From assembly GCF_000971275.1 (NCBI RefSeq), contig NZ_LAPV01000009.1:62001-126000 (forward strand): a stretch of DNA of 64,000 nt, read 5' to 3'. Positions 50,742 through 60,806 of this stretch are shown piece by piece (position 1 is the first letter of the stretch; every line of letters starts with the position of its first letter). The notes below the pieces were generated by a model. It was not told the origin of the DNA. It saw nothing but the letters and a program-made list of their open reading frames with translations, and ran no database searches. Position numbers and translations under genes: made by a program. The DNA is from Devosia psychrophila (GTDB lineage Bacteria; Pseudomonadota; Alphaproteobacteria; Rhizobiales; Devosiaceae).

Positions 50742-51551
50742 CTACTCTGCGGCATTGCCGTTGCGCGGCAAAAGGATCGGACGGTCCGAAGCCGCGGCAA
50801 TGAAGGCCACGACCTCCTGCACCAAGGCGTCGTTCTTAAACAGTTCTGCCGCATCCTCGACCCGCTCGCGCAAGGTACCCTCGCTGGCAAATATCTGCCT
50901 GTAGGCGGCGCGCAACTGGTGAATTGCCTCGCGGTCGAACTTTCGGCGCTTGAGACCGATCAGGTTGAGACCGGTCAACGTGGCGCGATTGCCGACGGCC
51001 ATGCCATAGGGAATAACGTCGCCATCGACCATCGACTGCGCGCCGATAAAGGCATGTGCGCCGATGCGGGTAAACTGATGGATGACGCAGGTACCGCCGA
51101 AGATGACGTTATCCCCGATCTGGCAATGGCCGGCAATACCGACATAATTGGCCATGATGACGTTGTTGCCAATGATCGCGTCGTGGGCCACATGGGCGCA
51201 GGCCATGATCAGGCAGTCGTTCCCGATCTTGGTTAGCATGCCGCCGTTTTCGGTACCCGGATTGATCGTGACCGACTCACGTATCGTGCAACGCTCACCG
51301 ATAACGAGGCGCGAAGCCTCGCCATGATATTTGAGGTCCTGCGGCTTGTGGCCGATCGAGGCGAACGGATAGACTTGGGTATCCGCACCGATTTCGGTGT
51401 GGCCATCGATGGACACATGCGAGACCAGTTCCACGCGGTCATGCAGCACGACATTGCGGCCGACGATGCAAAACGGACCGACCTTGACGCCATTTCCCAG
51501 ACGAGCACCTGGCGCGACAATCGCGGTCGAATGGACTTCCGCAGAACTCAC
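50742..51551 (-). CDS. lpxA: UDP-N-acetylglucosamine acyltransferase
   Basis: First step of lipid A synthesis. The 269 residues form a left-handed beta-helix of hexapeptide repeats, with the catalytic His within ACAHVAHDA, then IGDNVIFGGTCVIHQFTRIG, and a C-terminal helical domain containing GLNLIGLKRRKF. It overlaps fabZ by 4 bases and abuts lpxB. Confidence 0.97.
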   Translation of the reverse strand: MSSAEVHSTAIVAPGARLGNGVKVGPFCIVGRNVVLHDRVELVSHVSIDGHTEIGADTQVYPFASIGHKPQDLKYHGEASRLVIGERCTIRESVTINPGTENGGMLTKIGNDCLIMACAHVAHDAIIGNNVIMANYVGIAGHCQIGDNVIFGGTCVIHQFTRIGAHAFIGAQSMVDGDVIPYGMAVGNRATLTGLNLIGLKRRKFDREAIHQLRAAYRQIFASEGTLRERVEDAAELFKNDALVQEVVAFIAAASDRPILLPRNGNAAE

Positions 51552-52024
51552 GCTGTTGCCTCGACGATCATGGCGGTGATTTCGGCCTCGGCAATGATGG
51601 TCCCATCCACGATGGCCTTGGCCTCGTAGCGACCGACATTGCGGCGGCGCTGGATCTTGGAGATATGAAACTCGATGACATCGCCTGGCCCGGCCGGTTT
51701 GCGGAACTTGGCCTTATCGACACCCAGCATTAGCACGATGTTCTTCTTGCCGCCGCCTGAGTCATGCTTGATGACGATCGCACCGGCGGTCTGGGCCATG
51801 CCCTCGATGATCAGCACACCCGGAAAAATCGGGTTCTCCGGGAAATGGCCCTGGAAAATGGGCTCGTTGAAAGTGACATTCTTGATGCCAACGGCAGTTT
51901 CGTCGCCATTGATCTTGATGATCTTGTCGATCATCAAGAACGGGTAGCGGTGCGGCAGGCTCTTGAGAATCTCGGCAATGTTCATTGCCGAGAGCTCGGT
52001 GCTCGCTGGTACGCTGTCGATCAT
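51548..52024 (-). CDS. fabZ: 3-hydroxyacyl-ACP dehydratase FabZ
   Basis: Dehydrates 3-hydroxyacyl-ACP in fatty acid synthesis and balances acyl flow with lipid A. The 158-residue hot-dog protein has PHRYPFLMID, the catalytic His in GHFPENPIFPG, and the Glu in VLIIEGMAQTAG. 4-base overlaps with lpxD upstream and lpxA downstream. Confidence 0.97.
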   Translation of the reverse strand: MIDSVPASTELSAMNIAEILKSLPHRYPFLMIDKIIKINGDETAVGIKNVTFNEPIFQGHFPENPIFPGVLIIEGMAQTAGAIVIKHDSGGGKKNIVLMLGVDKAKFRKPAGPGDVIEFHISKIQRRRNVGRYEAKAIVDGTIIAEAEITAMIVEATA

Positions 52025-53049
52025 CCGCGCTTGTCCCCCTTGGAAAGTTTACGCATCGTGGCGAGTTCTCGCCAAAAATCTCTTATATCCTGTGCCGGTG
52101 CACCGGCAAGCTTGCTGCCCGGAGGCCAGTTTTTCGTCACCGCCGCACGGCCATTCACCACCGAACCGGCGCCGATCGTGAGGTGGCCCGACGTGCCAAC
52201 GCCGCCACCCATCAGCACCCCATCGCCAACAACGGTCGATCCGGCAAGCCCGCTCATCGCGGCAATCAGGCAATTGCGCCCGATTTTGCAGTTATGGCCA
52301 ATCTGCACCAGATTGTCGATTTTGGTGCCTTCACCAATAGTGGTATCGCCGAGCGCGCCACGGTCGATCGTCGAATTGGCGCCGATCTCGACCCGATCCT
52401 GTACCAGCACGCGGCCTAGTTGCGGAACTTTCCGATTAGACTGACCAAAGTCGAGCCAGCCAAAGCCCTCGGTGCCAATCCGGACGCCGGAATGGATTAC
52501 CACTTCATTGCCGATATGGGCACAGTCGATGGTGCAATTGGGGGCGACGGTGCTGTTGCGCCCGATGGTCACGCCTGCACCGATAACGGTATTGGCGCCG
52601 ACCACAGTGCCGCGGCCAATCTCGACGCCGGGTCCGATCACCACGTTGGAGCCAATCACCACGTCACGCTCGAAGATCGGCGCACCGAGGTCCTCACGGC
52701 CAGAAAGGATCACCGCGCGGGTATTGGATGGGTAAAGGTAATCGAGAATATCGGCAAACAGGTGATGCGGTTTGTCGCTGACGATGGCCAGACAATGCGC
52801 TGGCACCACATCGCGCAACGCAGGCAGGACCACCACGGCGCCGGCTGAAGTTGAGCGCAGCTCGTCGATGTAATTCATGTGGGCCGCCAGAGCGAGATCG
52901 CCGCTATCGGCCAGATCGAGATCGGTGACGCCTGAAATTGACAGTTCCGCACCGGCCAACCCGGCTAGCAGATCATCCCGCCTGAGCGCAGCAAGAATGC
53001 TGCCGACCGTATGCGGACCGGCAAAGCGATGAAATCGGGTATCGACCAT
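52021..53049 (-). CDS. lpxD: UDP-3-O-(3-hydroxymyristoyl)glucosamine N-acyltransferase
   Basis: Third step of lipid A synthesis. The 342-residue protein has an N-terminal uridine-binding domain (LDLADSGDLALAAHMNY) and a long hexapeptide-repeat helix with the catalytic His in LVQIGHNCKIG. The start at 53049 (MVDTRFHRFAGPH) is preferred; 22 open codons further upstream lie in the gap after bamA. Confidence 0.95.
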   Translation of the reverse strand: MVDTRFHRFAGPHTVGSILAALRRDDLLAGLAGAELSISGVTDLDLADSGDLALAAHMNYIDELRSTSAGAVVVLPALRDVVPAHCLAIVSDKPHHLFADILDYLYPSNTRAVILSGREDLGAPIFERDVVIGSNVVIGPGVEIGRGTVVGANTVIGAGVTIGRNSTVAPNCTIDCAHIGNEVVIHSGVRIGTEGFGWLDFGQSNRKVPQLGRVLVQDRVEIGANSTIDRGALGDTTIGEGTKIDNLVQIGHNCKIGRNCLIAAMSGLAGSTVVGDGVLMGGGVGTSGHLTIGAGSVVNGRAAVTKNWPPGSKLAGAPAQDIRDFWRELATMRKLSKGDKRG

Positions 53050-53125
53050 AAAGGTGTCACTTGAAAATAATTGAGCCGCGGCGCTACCGCCCCGCGGCTC
53101 AACGAACTGTCTCACGCTATAGCGA

Positions 53126-55246
53126 CTAGAACAAGCTCTGCATGGTGATCTGAAAGACCTGAGTACGGTCTGTCGTTGACTTGTTCAGCACGTGGGCGAC
53201 GTCGCCACGCAGCGGGCCAAACGGGCTATCCCAGATCAGCGAGGCACCGATCGACGTTCGGATCGGAACGTCGATGCTGTTCGGGTCCACAGTGTTGCCG
53301 CTGAGGCGCGGAACATTGTTGCCGTCGATCCAGGCAGCATCAGCCCATACAGCACCGGTCAGTCCGTAGCTCTCCGGCAAGCCGGGGATCGGGAACTGAA
53401 CCTCAGCCGAGGCGCCAGCATAGGCAACTGCACCGAGATACTGGCCATTTTGAATGCGTGGCCCAAGACCGCCACCCTCGAAACCGCGGATCAGCTGCGA
53501 ACCGGGCGAGAATGCCTCGACAGTGCTGACGCCATTGCCGCTCAGGTCATTCACGATGCCAGCCTGGCCACGTACGCTGCCAACGATGCCGCTATCCTGG
53601 ATAATCGGCACATAGTAGCGAGCACGGGCTTCCGACTTGATCAGGCTATGGTCCCAACCAATGTACTGCTGGGTGAACGTCGCGAACAGACCTTCGGTCG
53701 GCTTCTTGGTGTCGTCCAGGCCATTCCAGGTCAGGGTGTAGCCGGCGAAGGCCTTGTAGAATTCCTGATCATTCTTGACCAGCGTCGAATCCGCTGGGTT
53801 CTTGTCGATGATGATCTTGCGCTCGCCACCGGCGAATAGAGTTGCCGAAAGGTCATCGGTGAGCGGGATGCCAGCACGAACCTGGCCACCCGTTGCCTGC
53901 GAACCGTAGACGCTGGATGACGTTTCATCGCTGATGCGATGGTAGGCATCGACGCCGGCGGAGACCTTGAGACCCATGAAGCGGGGCTCGGTGAACGAGA
54001 AGTCGAAGGTACGGCCGGCCTGCGATGCACCGATAGCAGCGCGCAGATACTGGCCACGACCCAGGAAGTTACGTTCGGTCAGCGAGATTTCGCCGAGGAT
54101 ACCGTCGACAGTCGAGTAGCCGGCAGTCGCGCCATATTCACCGGTCGAGCTTTCCGTCACGGCGATGTTGATCACCACCTTGTCGGCAGCAGAACCCTGT
54201 GTGGTAGTCAGATTGACGGCAGAGAAGAAGCCCAGCTCGTCGATGTTCTTGCGGCCACGGACTACAAGTGCACGATTGAAGGGGTCGCCTTCGGCAAACT
54301 CCAGTTCACGGCGGATCACGAAATCGCGGGTCTTGGTATTGCCGGTGATGTTGATGCGCTCGACATAGAGGCGAGCACCTTCATCGACCAGGTAGGTCAC
54401 GTTAAACGTGCCGTTGGTCACATCACGATCGAGACGAGCCCGGACGTCAGCGAAGGAATAGCCCTGCACGGTCGCTTCGTAGGACATGTCCTCGATCGAT
54501 TCCTGCAGATCGGCCGCGGAATAGCTGGCACCCTTACCAGTGCGCACACTGCTCTTGAGAGCATCTGTGTTCAGGCCATTGATGCTGGTTTCGATGCCGA
54601 CATTGGAGAATTCGTACTTCTGGCCTTCATTGACGGTGAAGTTGATGAAGTATGCATTCTTTGCGGCATCATATTCGCCAACCGAAGTGACCTGTGCATC
54701 AGGATAGCCACGGTTTGCGTAAAACAGACGGGTGCGCTCACGGTCGACGGCAATCTTGCGCTCGTCGTACGAGTCATCCTTGAGCAACCAGCTCAGAAAG
54801 CCGGTTTCCTTGGTGAGCATGTTGCTCTTAAGGCTGTTGGCGCCAAATGCGTTGTTACCAGTGAAATTGATCGCCGCGATACCCGCGCGATTGCCTTCAT
54901 TCACGACAAAAACCACGCGAACGCGACCATCTGCGGTCGCTTCGGTGCGCGAAGTCACGGAAACTGACAGGAAGCCGTCACGGTCATAGGCCTGACGGAT
55001 GCTCTCGGTATCCGCAGCCAGACGCTGCTGGGTGAAGATGCCGGAGGCCGACACATCGACCATGGCGAGAAGCTGCGAGTCGCTGAAGCGTCGATTGCCC
55101 TCAAACAGGACTGAACCAACGAGTTGCTCCTGAGCCTGAGCCGTCACAACGCCAAGAAGCGGAATGCTGGGTCCTGCGAGCGGCGCTGCACCCAAAATGG
55201 CAAGCGCCAGTAGTGCGCCGCGCATCAGCTTAGTGGGATGGATCAT
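53126..55246 (-). CDS. bamA: Outer-membrane assembly factor BamA
   Basis: Inserts beta-barrel proteins into the outer membrane. The 706-residue precursor has a signal peptide (about 1-40, ending Gln-Ala-Gln), five POTRA domains (from VGSVLFEGNRRFSDSQL to about residue 360), and a 16-strand barrel that ends QITMQSLF with the required C-terminal Phe. AGGN-type ribosome site before 55246 supports this start over the ATG 24 codons upstream. The gap after rseP is about 180 bases, so bamA may have its own promoter. Confidence 0.96.
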   Translation of the reverse strand: MIHPTKLMRGALLALAILGAAPLAGPSIPLLGVVTAQAQEQLVGSVLFEGNRRFSDSQLLAMVDVSASGIFTQQRLAADTESIRQAYDRDGFLSVSVTSRTEATADGRVRVVFVVNEGNRAGIAAINFTGNNAFGANSLKSNMLTKETGFLSWLLKDDSYDERKIAVDRERTRLFYANRGYPDAQVTSVGEYDAAKNAYFINFTVNEGQKYEFSNVGIETSINGLNTDALKSSVRTGKGASYSAADLQESIEDMSYEATVQGYSFADVRARLDRDVTNGTFNVTYLVDEGARLYVERINITGNTKTRDFVIRRELEFAEGDPFNRALVVRGRKNIDELGFFSAVNLTTTQGSAADKVVINIAVTESSTGEYGATAGYSTVDGILGEISLTERNFLGRGQYLRAAIGASQAGRTFDFSFTEPRFMGLKVSAGVDAYHRISDETSSSVYGSQATGGQVRAGIPLTDDLSATLFAGGERKIIIDKNPADSTLVKNDQEFYKAFAGYTLTWNGLDDTKKPTEGLFATFTQQYIGWDHSLIKSEARARYYVPIIQDSGIVGSVRGQAGIVNDLSGNGVSTVEAFSPGSQLIRGFEGGGLGPRIQNGQYLGAVAYAGASAEVQFPIPGLPESYGLTGAVWADAAWIDGNNVPRLSGNTVDPNSIDVPIRTSIGASLIWDSPFGPLRGDVAHVLNKSTTDRTQVFQITMQSLF

Positions 55247-55428
55247 ATTGTTTTTGCCTTCTGCGACCAAGCCCGGGAATCGCCATGCACAGCGCTCCCC
55301 CAAGCAAACTCCATGCACTGTTTTACCGCCTTTTTAACCAACGACAAGCCGTAAGGCGGGACGCGGTTAGCAAAAGCTTGGTGCCCTTGTATTACTGCAA
55401 CACCTTGCGAACCAAGGTTAACTGCGCC

Positions 55429-56565
55429 TTAACGCAGGATCCCGAAATACGCGAAGATGGTATCGTTAAAGAGCGTGAACACCATGAGCCCAAGGACCAG
55501 GGCGAAGCCGAAGCGAAACCCAATTTCCTGAACCTTCATGCTGAGCGGACGCCCTCTGACGGCTTCAACCAGATAGTACAGAAGGTGGCCGCCGTCGAGC
55601 ATAGGTACCGGCAAAAGATTGAAAATTCCGATATTGAGCGACAGCAGGGCCATCAAATTGATCAGGGCGATAATGCCCAGCGTCGCCACTTCCCCGGAAA
55701 CCTTGGCAACCTTGACCGGACCGCCCAGCTGCTCGACATCGCCGCGACCCACAAAGAAATCGCCGAGGAAGGCACCGGTGCGTTGAACGATAAAGCGAAT
55801 CTCCTCCACCGTCATGCCGACAGCCTCGACCGGACCCGGCCGATACAGCGTCACATCGCCATCTGCCACGTCGCGGCTCACACCGATTCTGCCGATCTTC
55901 TGCATGTTGCCAAAGCGGTCTTCCACCTCTGCTACATCCGGCACCATGACCAGGGTTTGTGCTATGCTGCCGCGTTCGATCTGCACCGTTACCTGCCGCG
56001 CCGGGCTGGTGGCAACCATGCGCTGAAAATCCTCGAAGCCGCGCACTACATAGCCGTCCACTGAAACGATCACATCGCCTGACTGGACGCCTGCGGCCTC
56101 GGCAACCGAGCCGGCAATGACCGAGCCCACCACCGGCGGGATGGTGTAGCGGCCATAGCCAAGCAGCAGCACGTAGAGAATGACAAAGGTAAGCAGCACG
56201 TTGGCAATCGGGCCTGCCGCCACGACCGAAATACGCTGCCAGACATTCTTGTTGGCAAACAGGTGCGGTGCCAGCGCCGGATCGACATGTTCCGCCGCGT
56301 CGGGGTCCGGCACGCTGGCCACGTTCATGTCGCCGACGAAGCGGACATAGCCGCCGAGCGGGATGGCGGAAATCTTCCAGCGCGTGCCGTGCTTGTCATT
56401 CCAGCCGATCAATTCGCGGCCAAAGCCGATCGAAAATTCCTGGATAGCCACGCCATTCCATCGGGCCACGAGATAGTGCCCCATCTCGTGCACAAACACG
56501 ATGACCGTCAGCACCGCCAGGAACGGAACGACGTAAGACAGTAGCCAGTAGATGAATTCGAACAT
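55429..56565 (-). CDS. rseP: RIP metalloprotease RseP
   Basis: Intramembrane site-2 protease acting in envelope-stress signalling. The 378-residue protein has HExxH in FVHEMGHYLVAR (His26, Glu27, His30), one PDZ domain (VVGSVIAGSVAEAAGVQSGDVIVSVDG), and the second metal-site motif NLLPVPMLDGGHLLYYLVE. Four membrane helices fit the family. It follows cdsA by 33 bases. Confidence 0.95.
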   Translation of the reverse strand: MFEFIYWLLSYVVPFLAVLTVIVFVHEMGHYLVARWNGVAIQEFSIGFGRELIGWNDKHGTRWKISAIPLGGYVRFVGDMNVASVPDPDAAEHVDPALAPHLFANKNVWQRISVVAAGPIANVLLTFVILYVLLLGYGRYTIPPVVGSVIAGSVAEAAGVQSGDVIVSVDGYVVRGFEDFQRMVATSPARQVTVQIERGSIAQTLVMVPDVAEVEDRFGNMQKIGRIGVSRDVADGDVTLYRPGPVEAVGMTVEEIRFIVQRTGAFLGDFFVGRGDVEQLGGPVKVAKVSGEVATLGIIALINLMALLSLNIGIFNLLPVPMLDGGHLLYYLVEAVRGRPLSMKVQEIGFRFGFALVLGLMVFTLFNDTIFAYFGILR

Positions 56566-56598
56566 GGTATTCCTTGCTTGGGCAGGCGCCTCGGCGTC

Positions 56599-57459
56599 CT
56601 ACCAGTACAGCAGGCCTTCGGCCACCGAGCCAAATCCTGCGTGCAGCGCACCTACCAGCAGCACCAGCAAAATGCCGAATGTGAGGCTGTCGAGCCGATC
56701 CATCAGGCCGCCGTGGCCGGGGATCAAGTCGCCGCTGTCCTTGATGCGGAAATGCCGCTTCACCGCACTCTCGCTGAGATCGCCAAGCTGGCCAAGCACG
56801 CTGATCGTCGCGGCCAGCAGCAGGCCGATCCACCACGGCGAATCCGTTACTAGAACCCAGACAACGAGCCCTGCCCCGGTCCCTAACGCCAAGCCACCTG
56901 CCGCACCCGACCAAGTCTTGGACGGGGAAATGTCCGGCGCAAGCTTTTCTCCGCCAATCTGACGACCCGCAAAGAACGCGGCGGAATCAGTCATCCAGAC
57001 CACTGTGCCCAGATAGACACCCGCCCAGACGCCAGCAATAGTGTCGCCACGCATGGCCAGCGCGGCGATGATGATCGCACCATAGATGACGAGGCCAAAA
57101 ACGCGCCACAGCGCCGCCTCGCCACGCATGGTGATGGCAATGACTGCAGCAACAGCAATAACCGCCGTGGTTCCCCACGGTCCAAGGTATGGGTAAACCA
57201 CGCCCGACAACGCCACGAACCCGATCAGCACCCAACCGCCCGGCGTCAGCGGCGCTCGCGTTACCATGGTTTCCCATTCGCGATAGGCGAGTGCAAAAAT
57301 CGCCCCTACCACTACTGCAAAAACCACGCCACCGATGTAAAGCGTGCTGGCGGTCAGCGCGACCAGAACGGCAGCCGATAAAAGCCGCGGTCCAAGATCG
57401 GCCCAGCTTCGGCGGCGATTGGGTATAGTCTCAGGAGCGGGTTGACTCGGATCTGTCAA
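56599..57459 (-). CDS. cdsA: Phosphatidate cytidylyltransferase
   Basis: Makes CDP-diacylglycerol for phospholipid synthesis. The 286-residue membrane protein has about seven hydrophobic segments and the CDS signature from SESAVKRHFRIKDSGDLIPG to GGLMDRLDS. Coupled to uppS by a 4-base overlap. Confidence 0.95.
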   Translation of the reverse strand: MTDPSQPAPETIPNRRRSWADLGPRLLSAAVLVALTASTLYIGGVVFAVVVGAIFALAYREWETMVTRAPLTPGGWVLIGFVALSGVVYPYLGPWGTTAVIAVAAVIAITMRGEAALWRVFGLVIYGAIIIAALAMRGDTIAGVWAGVYLGTVVWMTDSAAFFAGRQIGGEKLAPDISPSKTWSGAAGGLALGTGAGLVVWVLVTDSPWWIGLLLAATISVLGQLGDLSESAVKRHFRIKDSGDLIPGHGGLMDRLDSLTFGILLVLLVGALHAGFGSVAEGLLYW

Positions 57460-58217
57460 GATTGTGCCGCCTCGATACCGCCGAAGCGCCGGTCCCGCTG
57501 CGCGAATGTCTCCAGCACCTTGATGAAGCTCGATTCATTGAAATCGGGCCAGTTTTCCTCGAGGAATACGAATTCGGCATAGGCAGACTGCCAGAGCAGG
57601 AAATTGGAAATGCGCTGCTCGCCACTGGTACGGATGATCAATTCGGGGTCAGGCAAGCCGGCCGTGTAGAGCGATGAGGAAATCCGCTCCTCGGTAATAT
57701 CCTCTGGCGAGAGGCGACCGGCAGCGACTTCGCGCGCCAGGTGACGCGCCGCATCGGCGATCTCGGCCTTGCCGCCGTAGTTGAACGCCACTACAAGCAC
57801 GAGCCCGGAATTGGCCGCGGTCTTAGCCTCAACGTCGTCGATCAGGCGGATCAGGCTCGGCTCAAGCCCGTCGCGGCTACCGATAATGCGCACACGCACA
57901 TTGTTGCGGATCAGCTTTTGCAGGTCAGACGCAACAAAACGGCGCAAAAGATTGAAGATGAAGGAAATTTCATCCTTCGGCCGGGCCCAGTTCTCGGATG
58001 AGAAGCTAAACACCGTCACATGTCCCACACCGTAGTTGATGCAGTATTCGACGAGATTGCGCAGGGCTTTGACGCCCTCGATATGGCCTTCGGTGCGACG
58101 CTTGCCGCGGGCTTTTGCCCAGCGGCCATTGCCGTCCATGATCACGCCAAGATGCGTCGGAATACGCAAGCGCGGGCGCTGCGCAACCTCAACGTTCATG
58201 ACTGGATCAATGGACAT
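57456..58217 (-). CDS. uppS: Isoprenyl transferase (undecaprenyl diphosphate synthase)
   Basis: Builds the C55 lipid carrier for cell-wall synthesis. The 253-residue cis-prenyltransferase has the diphosphate-binding GVIMDGNGRWAKARGK, VFSFSSENWARP, and FGGIEAAQ near the end. An ATG six codons in is an alternative start. Located between frr and cdsA. Confidence 0.96.
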   Translation of the reverse strand: MSIDPVMNVEVAQRPRLRIPTHLGVIMDGNGRWAKARGKRRTEGHIEGVKALRNLVEYCINYGVGHVTVFSFSSENWARPKDEISFIFNLLRRFVASDLQKLIRNNVRVRIIGSRDGLEPSLIRLIDDVEAKTAANSGLVLVVAFNYGGKAEIADAARHLAREVAAGRLSPEDITEERISSSLYTAGLPDPELIIRTSGEQRISNFLLWQSAYAEFVFLEENWPDFNESSFIKVLETFAQRDRRFGGIEAAQS

Positions 58218-58246
58218 CTACGCCCTCCTGGCGCAGTAAAGCCGAC

Positions 58247-58801
58247 TTAGACCTGCAAGATTTCAGCTTCTTTGGCGGCGACGACCTGATCGATCTCGGA
58301 CACCGACGCATCGGTTGCCTTCTGCACCAAATCGGACTGCACACGGGCGTCGTCCTGGCTCAAAACGCTATCCTTCTCGGCCTTCTTGAGGGCATCCATG
58401 CCGTCACGACGGATGTGACGTACGGCGACCCGGGCCGCCTCGGCATAGTTATGCGCAACCTTGGCCAGTTCCTTGCGGCGCTGCTCATTAAGCTCGGGCA
58501 GCGGCACGCGAATGACCTGGCCCTCGCCGATCGGGTTGAGTCCCAAACCGCTATCGCGAATGGCCTTTTCCACAGCCATGGCCAGTGAACGATCCCACAC
58601 CTGCACGCTCAACATGCGTGGCTCCGGTACGGTGACCGTGGCGAGCTGGCTCAACGGCGTGCGCGAACCATAGGCTTCAACGGTCACAGGTTCCAACAGA
58701 CTGGCGCTCGCACGGCCGGTCCGCAGGCCAGCCAGTTCCTCACGCAGCGAGGTGATAGACTTCTGCATGCGGGTTTTGATGTCTGCGAGATCATAGGCCA
58801 T
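58247..58801 (-). CDS. frr: Ribosome recycling factor
   Basis: Splits terminated ribosomes together with EF-G. The 184-residue protein has the family start [26 protein letters not shown], the [26 protein letters not shown] segment and the C-terminal helix with [14 protein letters not shown]. It lies 18 bases after pyrH. Confidence 0.97.
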   Translation of the reverse strand: MAYDLADIKTRMQKSITSLREELAGLRTGRASASLLEPVTVEAYGSRTPLSQLATVTVPEPRMLSVQVWDRSLAMAVEKAIRDSGLGLNPIGEGQVIRVPLPELNEQRRKELAKVAHNYAEAARVAVRHIRRDGMDALKKAEKDSVLSQDDARVQSDLVQKATDASVSEIDQVVAAKEAEILQV

Positions 58802-58819
58802 GGTAAACGTCCTTCTAGG

Positions 58820-59539
58820 CTAGTTGTGCTTACCGACGCGAGTGAACCGGGTCGAGCCGGCCAGCACGCCGGACAGGCCGGCCGCGTCGTCAAGCGCATA
58901 TACGATTATCGGCATCGAGTTGTCGCGGGCAAGCGCAAATGCCGCTGTGTCCATCACGCGCAGATTCTTGCCGATGACTTCGTCATAGCTGACGAAATCA
59001 TAGCGCGTGGCATTCGGATTTTTCATCGGGTCCTCGGAATAGACCCCATCGACCTTGGTGCCCTTGAGCACTACGTCGCATTCCAGCTCGATCGCCCGCA
59101 AGGTCGAGGCGGTGTCAGTGGTAAAAAATGGGTTGCCGGTGCCGCCCCCCAGCACGACCACGAAACCATCTTCCAGCGCCATCTTGGCGTCGCGGGCGGT
59201 GAAGGTGTCGGCCACCGATGGCATCGAGGCAGCGCTATAGGGCTTGCACTTGGCGCCCTGACGGGAAATGGCATTGGACAGGGCGAGGGCATTGATCATG
59301 GTGCCCAGCATGCCCATCAGGTCGGCCGTGACACGATCAGTGCCTTCTGCAGCACCGGCCATGCCGCGGAAAATATTGCCGCCGCCAACCACTATGGCGA
59401 TCTGCACACCAGTATTGGCGACATCGGCGATCTGCTTGGCGATGCCTTGCAGGAACGCCGGCTCGATTCCGAAGGAGTTATCCCCTGCCAGCGCTTCGCC
59501 CGAGACCTTGAGGAGAATGCGTTTATAGGCAGGCGCCAT
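58820..59539 (-). CDS. pyrH: UMP kinase
   Basis: Phosphorylates UMP to UDP. The 239-residue amino-acid-kinase-fold protein has YKRILLKVSGEALAG, VVGGGNIFRG, VVLGGGTGNPFFTTD and KGTKVDGVYSEDP. The start at 59539 is typical of the family; 18 open codons upstream are excluded. A gap of about 265 bases separates it from tsf. Confidence 0.97.
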   Translation of the reverse strand: MAPAYKRILLKVSGEALAGDNSFGIEPAFLQGIAKQIADVANTGVQIAIVVGGGNIFRGMAGAAEGTDRVTADLMGMLGTMINALALSNAISRQGAKCKPYSAASMPSVADTFTARDAKMALEDGFVVVLGGGTGNPFFTTDTASTLRAIELECDVVLKGTKVDGVYSEDPMKNPNATRYDFVSYDEVIGKNLRVMDTAAFALARDNSMPIIVYALDDAAGLSGVLAGSTRFTRVGKHN

Positions 59540-59804
59540 TGGCAAACCCCTTTTGCTGGACAAGATACTATGGGGTCCCGAATCCGGAAACACCCGACAG
59601 ACCCTATGGCAAAACCACCTTCAACAGAAGGCGTCACACCATTCGAATTACACTACGTCAGGGTTTTGCGCTCGATCCCGGCCAAATCAAGGCGCCGAAA
59701 GTCGCGCTTTCGAACCGCAAAACCGGTGTCCACTTTTGCTGAAAGCGCTGTGGCGGGAGAGCAGCGGACGGGCCCGTGGGCCCGCTCGCAAATGCGAAAT
59801 GCTA

Positions 59805-60734
59805 TTACTTCTTGACGCCGGCAGTGGCTGCAACTTCGGCAGCAAAGTCGGTCTCGACCTTCTCGATGCCCTCGCCGAGCGCATAGCGGACGAAGCGCGT
59901 CAGCTTGATCGGAGCGCCTGCGTCCTTCTCGGCATTATTGATCACATCGCGGACCTTGGTCTCGCCATCGATCACGAAAGTCTGCGCCAGAAGCGTGACC
60001 TCCTCGAAGTACTTGCGCATGCGGCCATCGACCATCTTCTCGGCGATCTCGGCCGACTTGCCCGATTCCTTGACCTGCTCGAGAATGATCGCGCGTTCGC
60101 GAGCAACTACGGCCTGGTCGAGGTCTTCCGGGTCGATCGACAGCGGATTGGTTGCCGCAATGTGCATGGCCAGCTGCTTGCCGAGGGCAGACAGGGCGGC
60201 TTTGTCACCGGTGGATTCAAGAGCAACGAGAATACCGATCTTGCCCAGGCCAGCCTTGACGGCATTGTGGACATAGCTTTCGACGACGCCGTCGGAGACC
60301 GAAACGGTCTCGGTGCGGCGCAGGCTCATGTTCTCGCCGATCTTGGCGATGGCTTCGGTCAGCTCGGCGGAAACCGAGTGGCCCGAGCCGGGGAAGGGCA
60401 TTTCGCCCAGCTTGACGACATCGCCGTCAGCATCGAGCGACAGCTTGGCAATGTTGCTGACGATGGTCTGGAACTGGTCGTTGCGCGCAACGAAGTCAGT
60501 TTCCGAATTCACTTCGACAACCGAGGCCTTGGTGCCAGCAGTAGCAACGCCAACAAGGCCTTCAGCGGCAACGCGGTCGGCCTTCTTGGCAGCCTTGGCA
60601 AGACCGCGCGTGCGCAGCCAATCGACCGCGGCTTCCATGTCGCCATTGGTTTCGGCCAGAGCCTTTTTGCAGTCCATCATCCCGACGCCAGTCGAGTCAC
60701 GGAGCTGCTTGACCATTCCTGCAGAGATTTCCAT
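59805..60734 (-). CDS. tsf: Translation elongation factor Ts
   Basis: Nucleotide-exchange factor for EF-Tu. The 309 residues begin with [22 protein letters not shown], the conserved EF-Tu-contacting UBA region, and include [14 protein letters not shown] and [11 protein letters not shown]. The start at 60734 excludes eight upstream codons. Downstream of rpsB by 72 bases; the pair is normally co-transcribed. Confidence 0.97.
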   Translation of the reverse strand: MEISAGMVKQLRDSTGVGMMDCKKALAETNGDMEAAVDWLRTRGLAKAAKKADRVAAEGLVGVATAGTKASVVEVNSETDFVARNDQFQTIVSNIAKLSLDADGDVVKLGEMPFPGSGHSVSAELTEAIAKIGENMSLRRTETVSVSDGVVESYVHNAVKAGLGKIGILVALESTGDKAALSALGKQLAMHIAATNPLSIDPEDLDQAVVARERAIILEQVKESGKSAEIAEKMVDGRMRKYFEEVTLLAQTFVIDGETKVRDVINNAEKDAGAPIKLTRFVRYALGEGIEKVETDFAAEVAATAGVKK

Positions 60735-60806
60735 GGGTTCACCTCTTGGCGGCCCCATTACAGGGGCCGCATTGGTTCAAATCAGTACGAAGCTCGAAGT
60801 TCGAGC

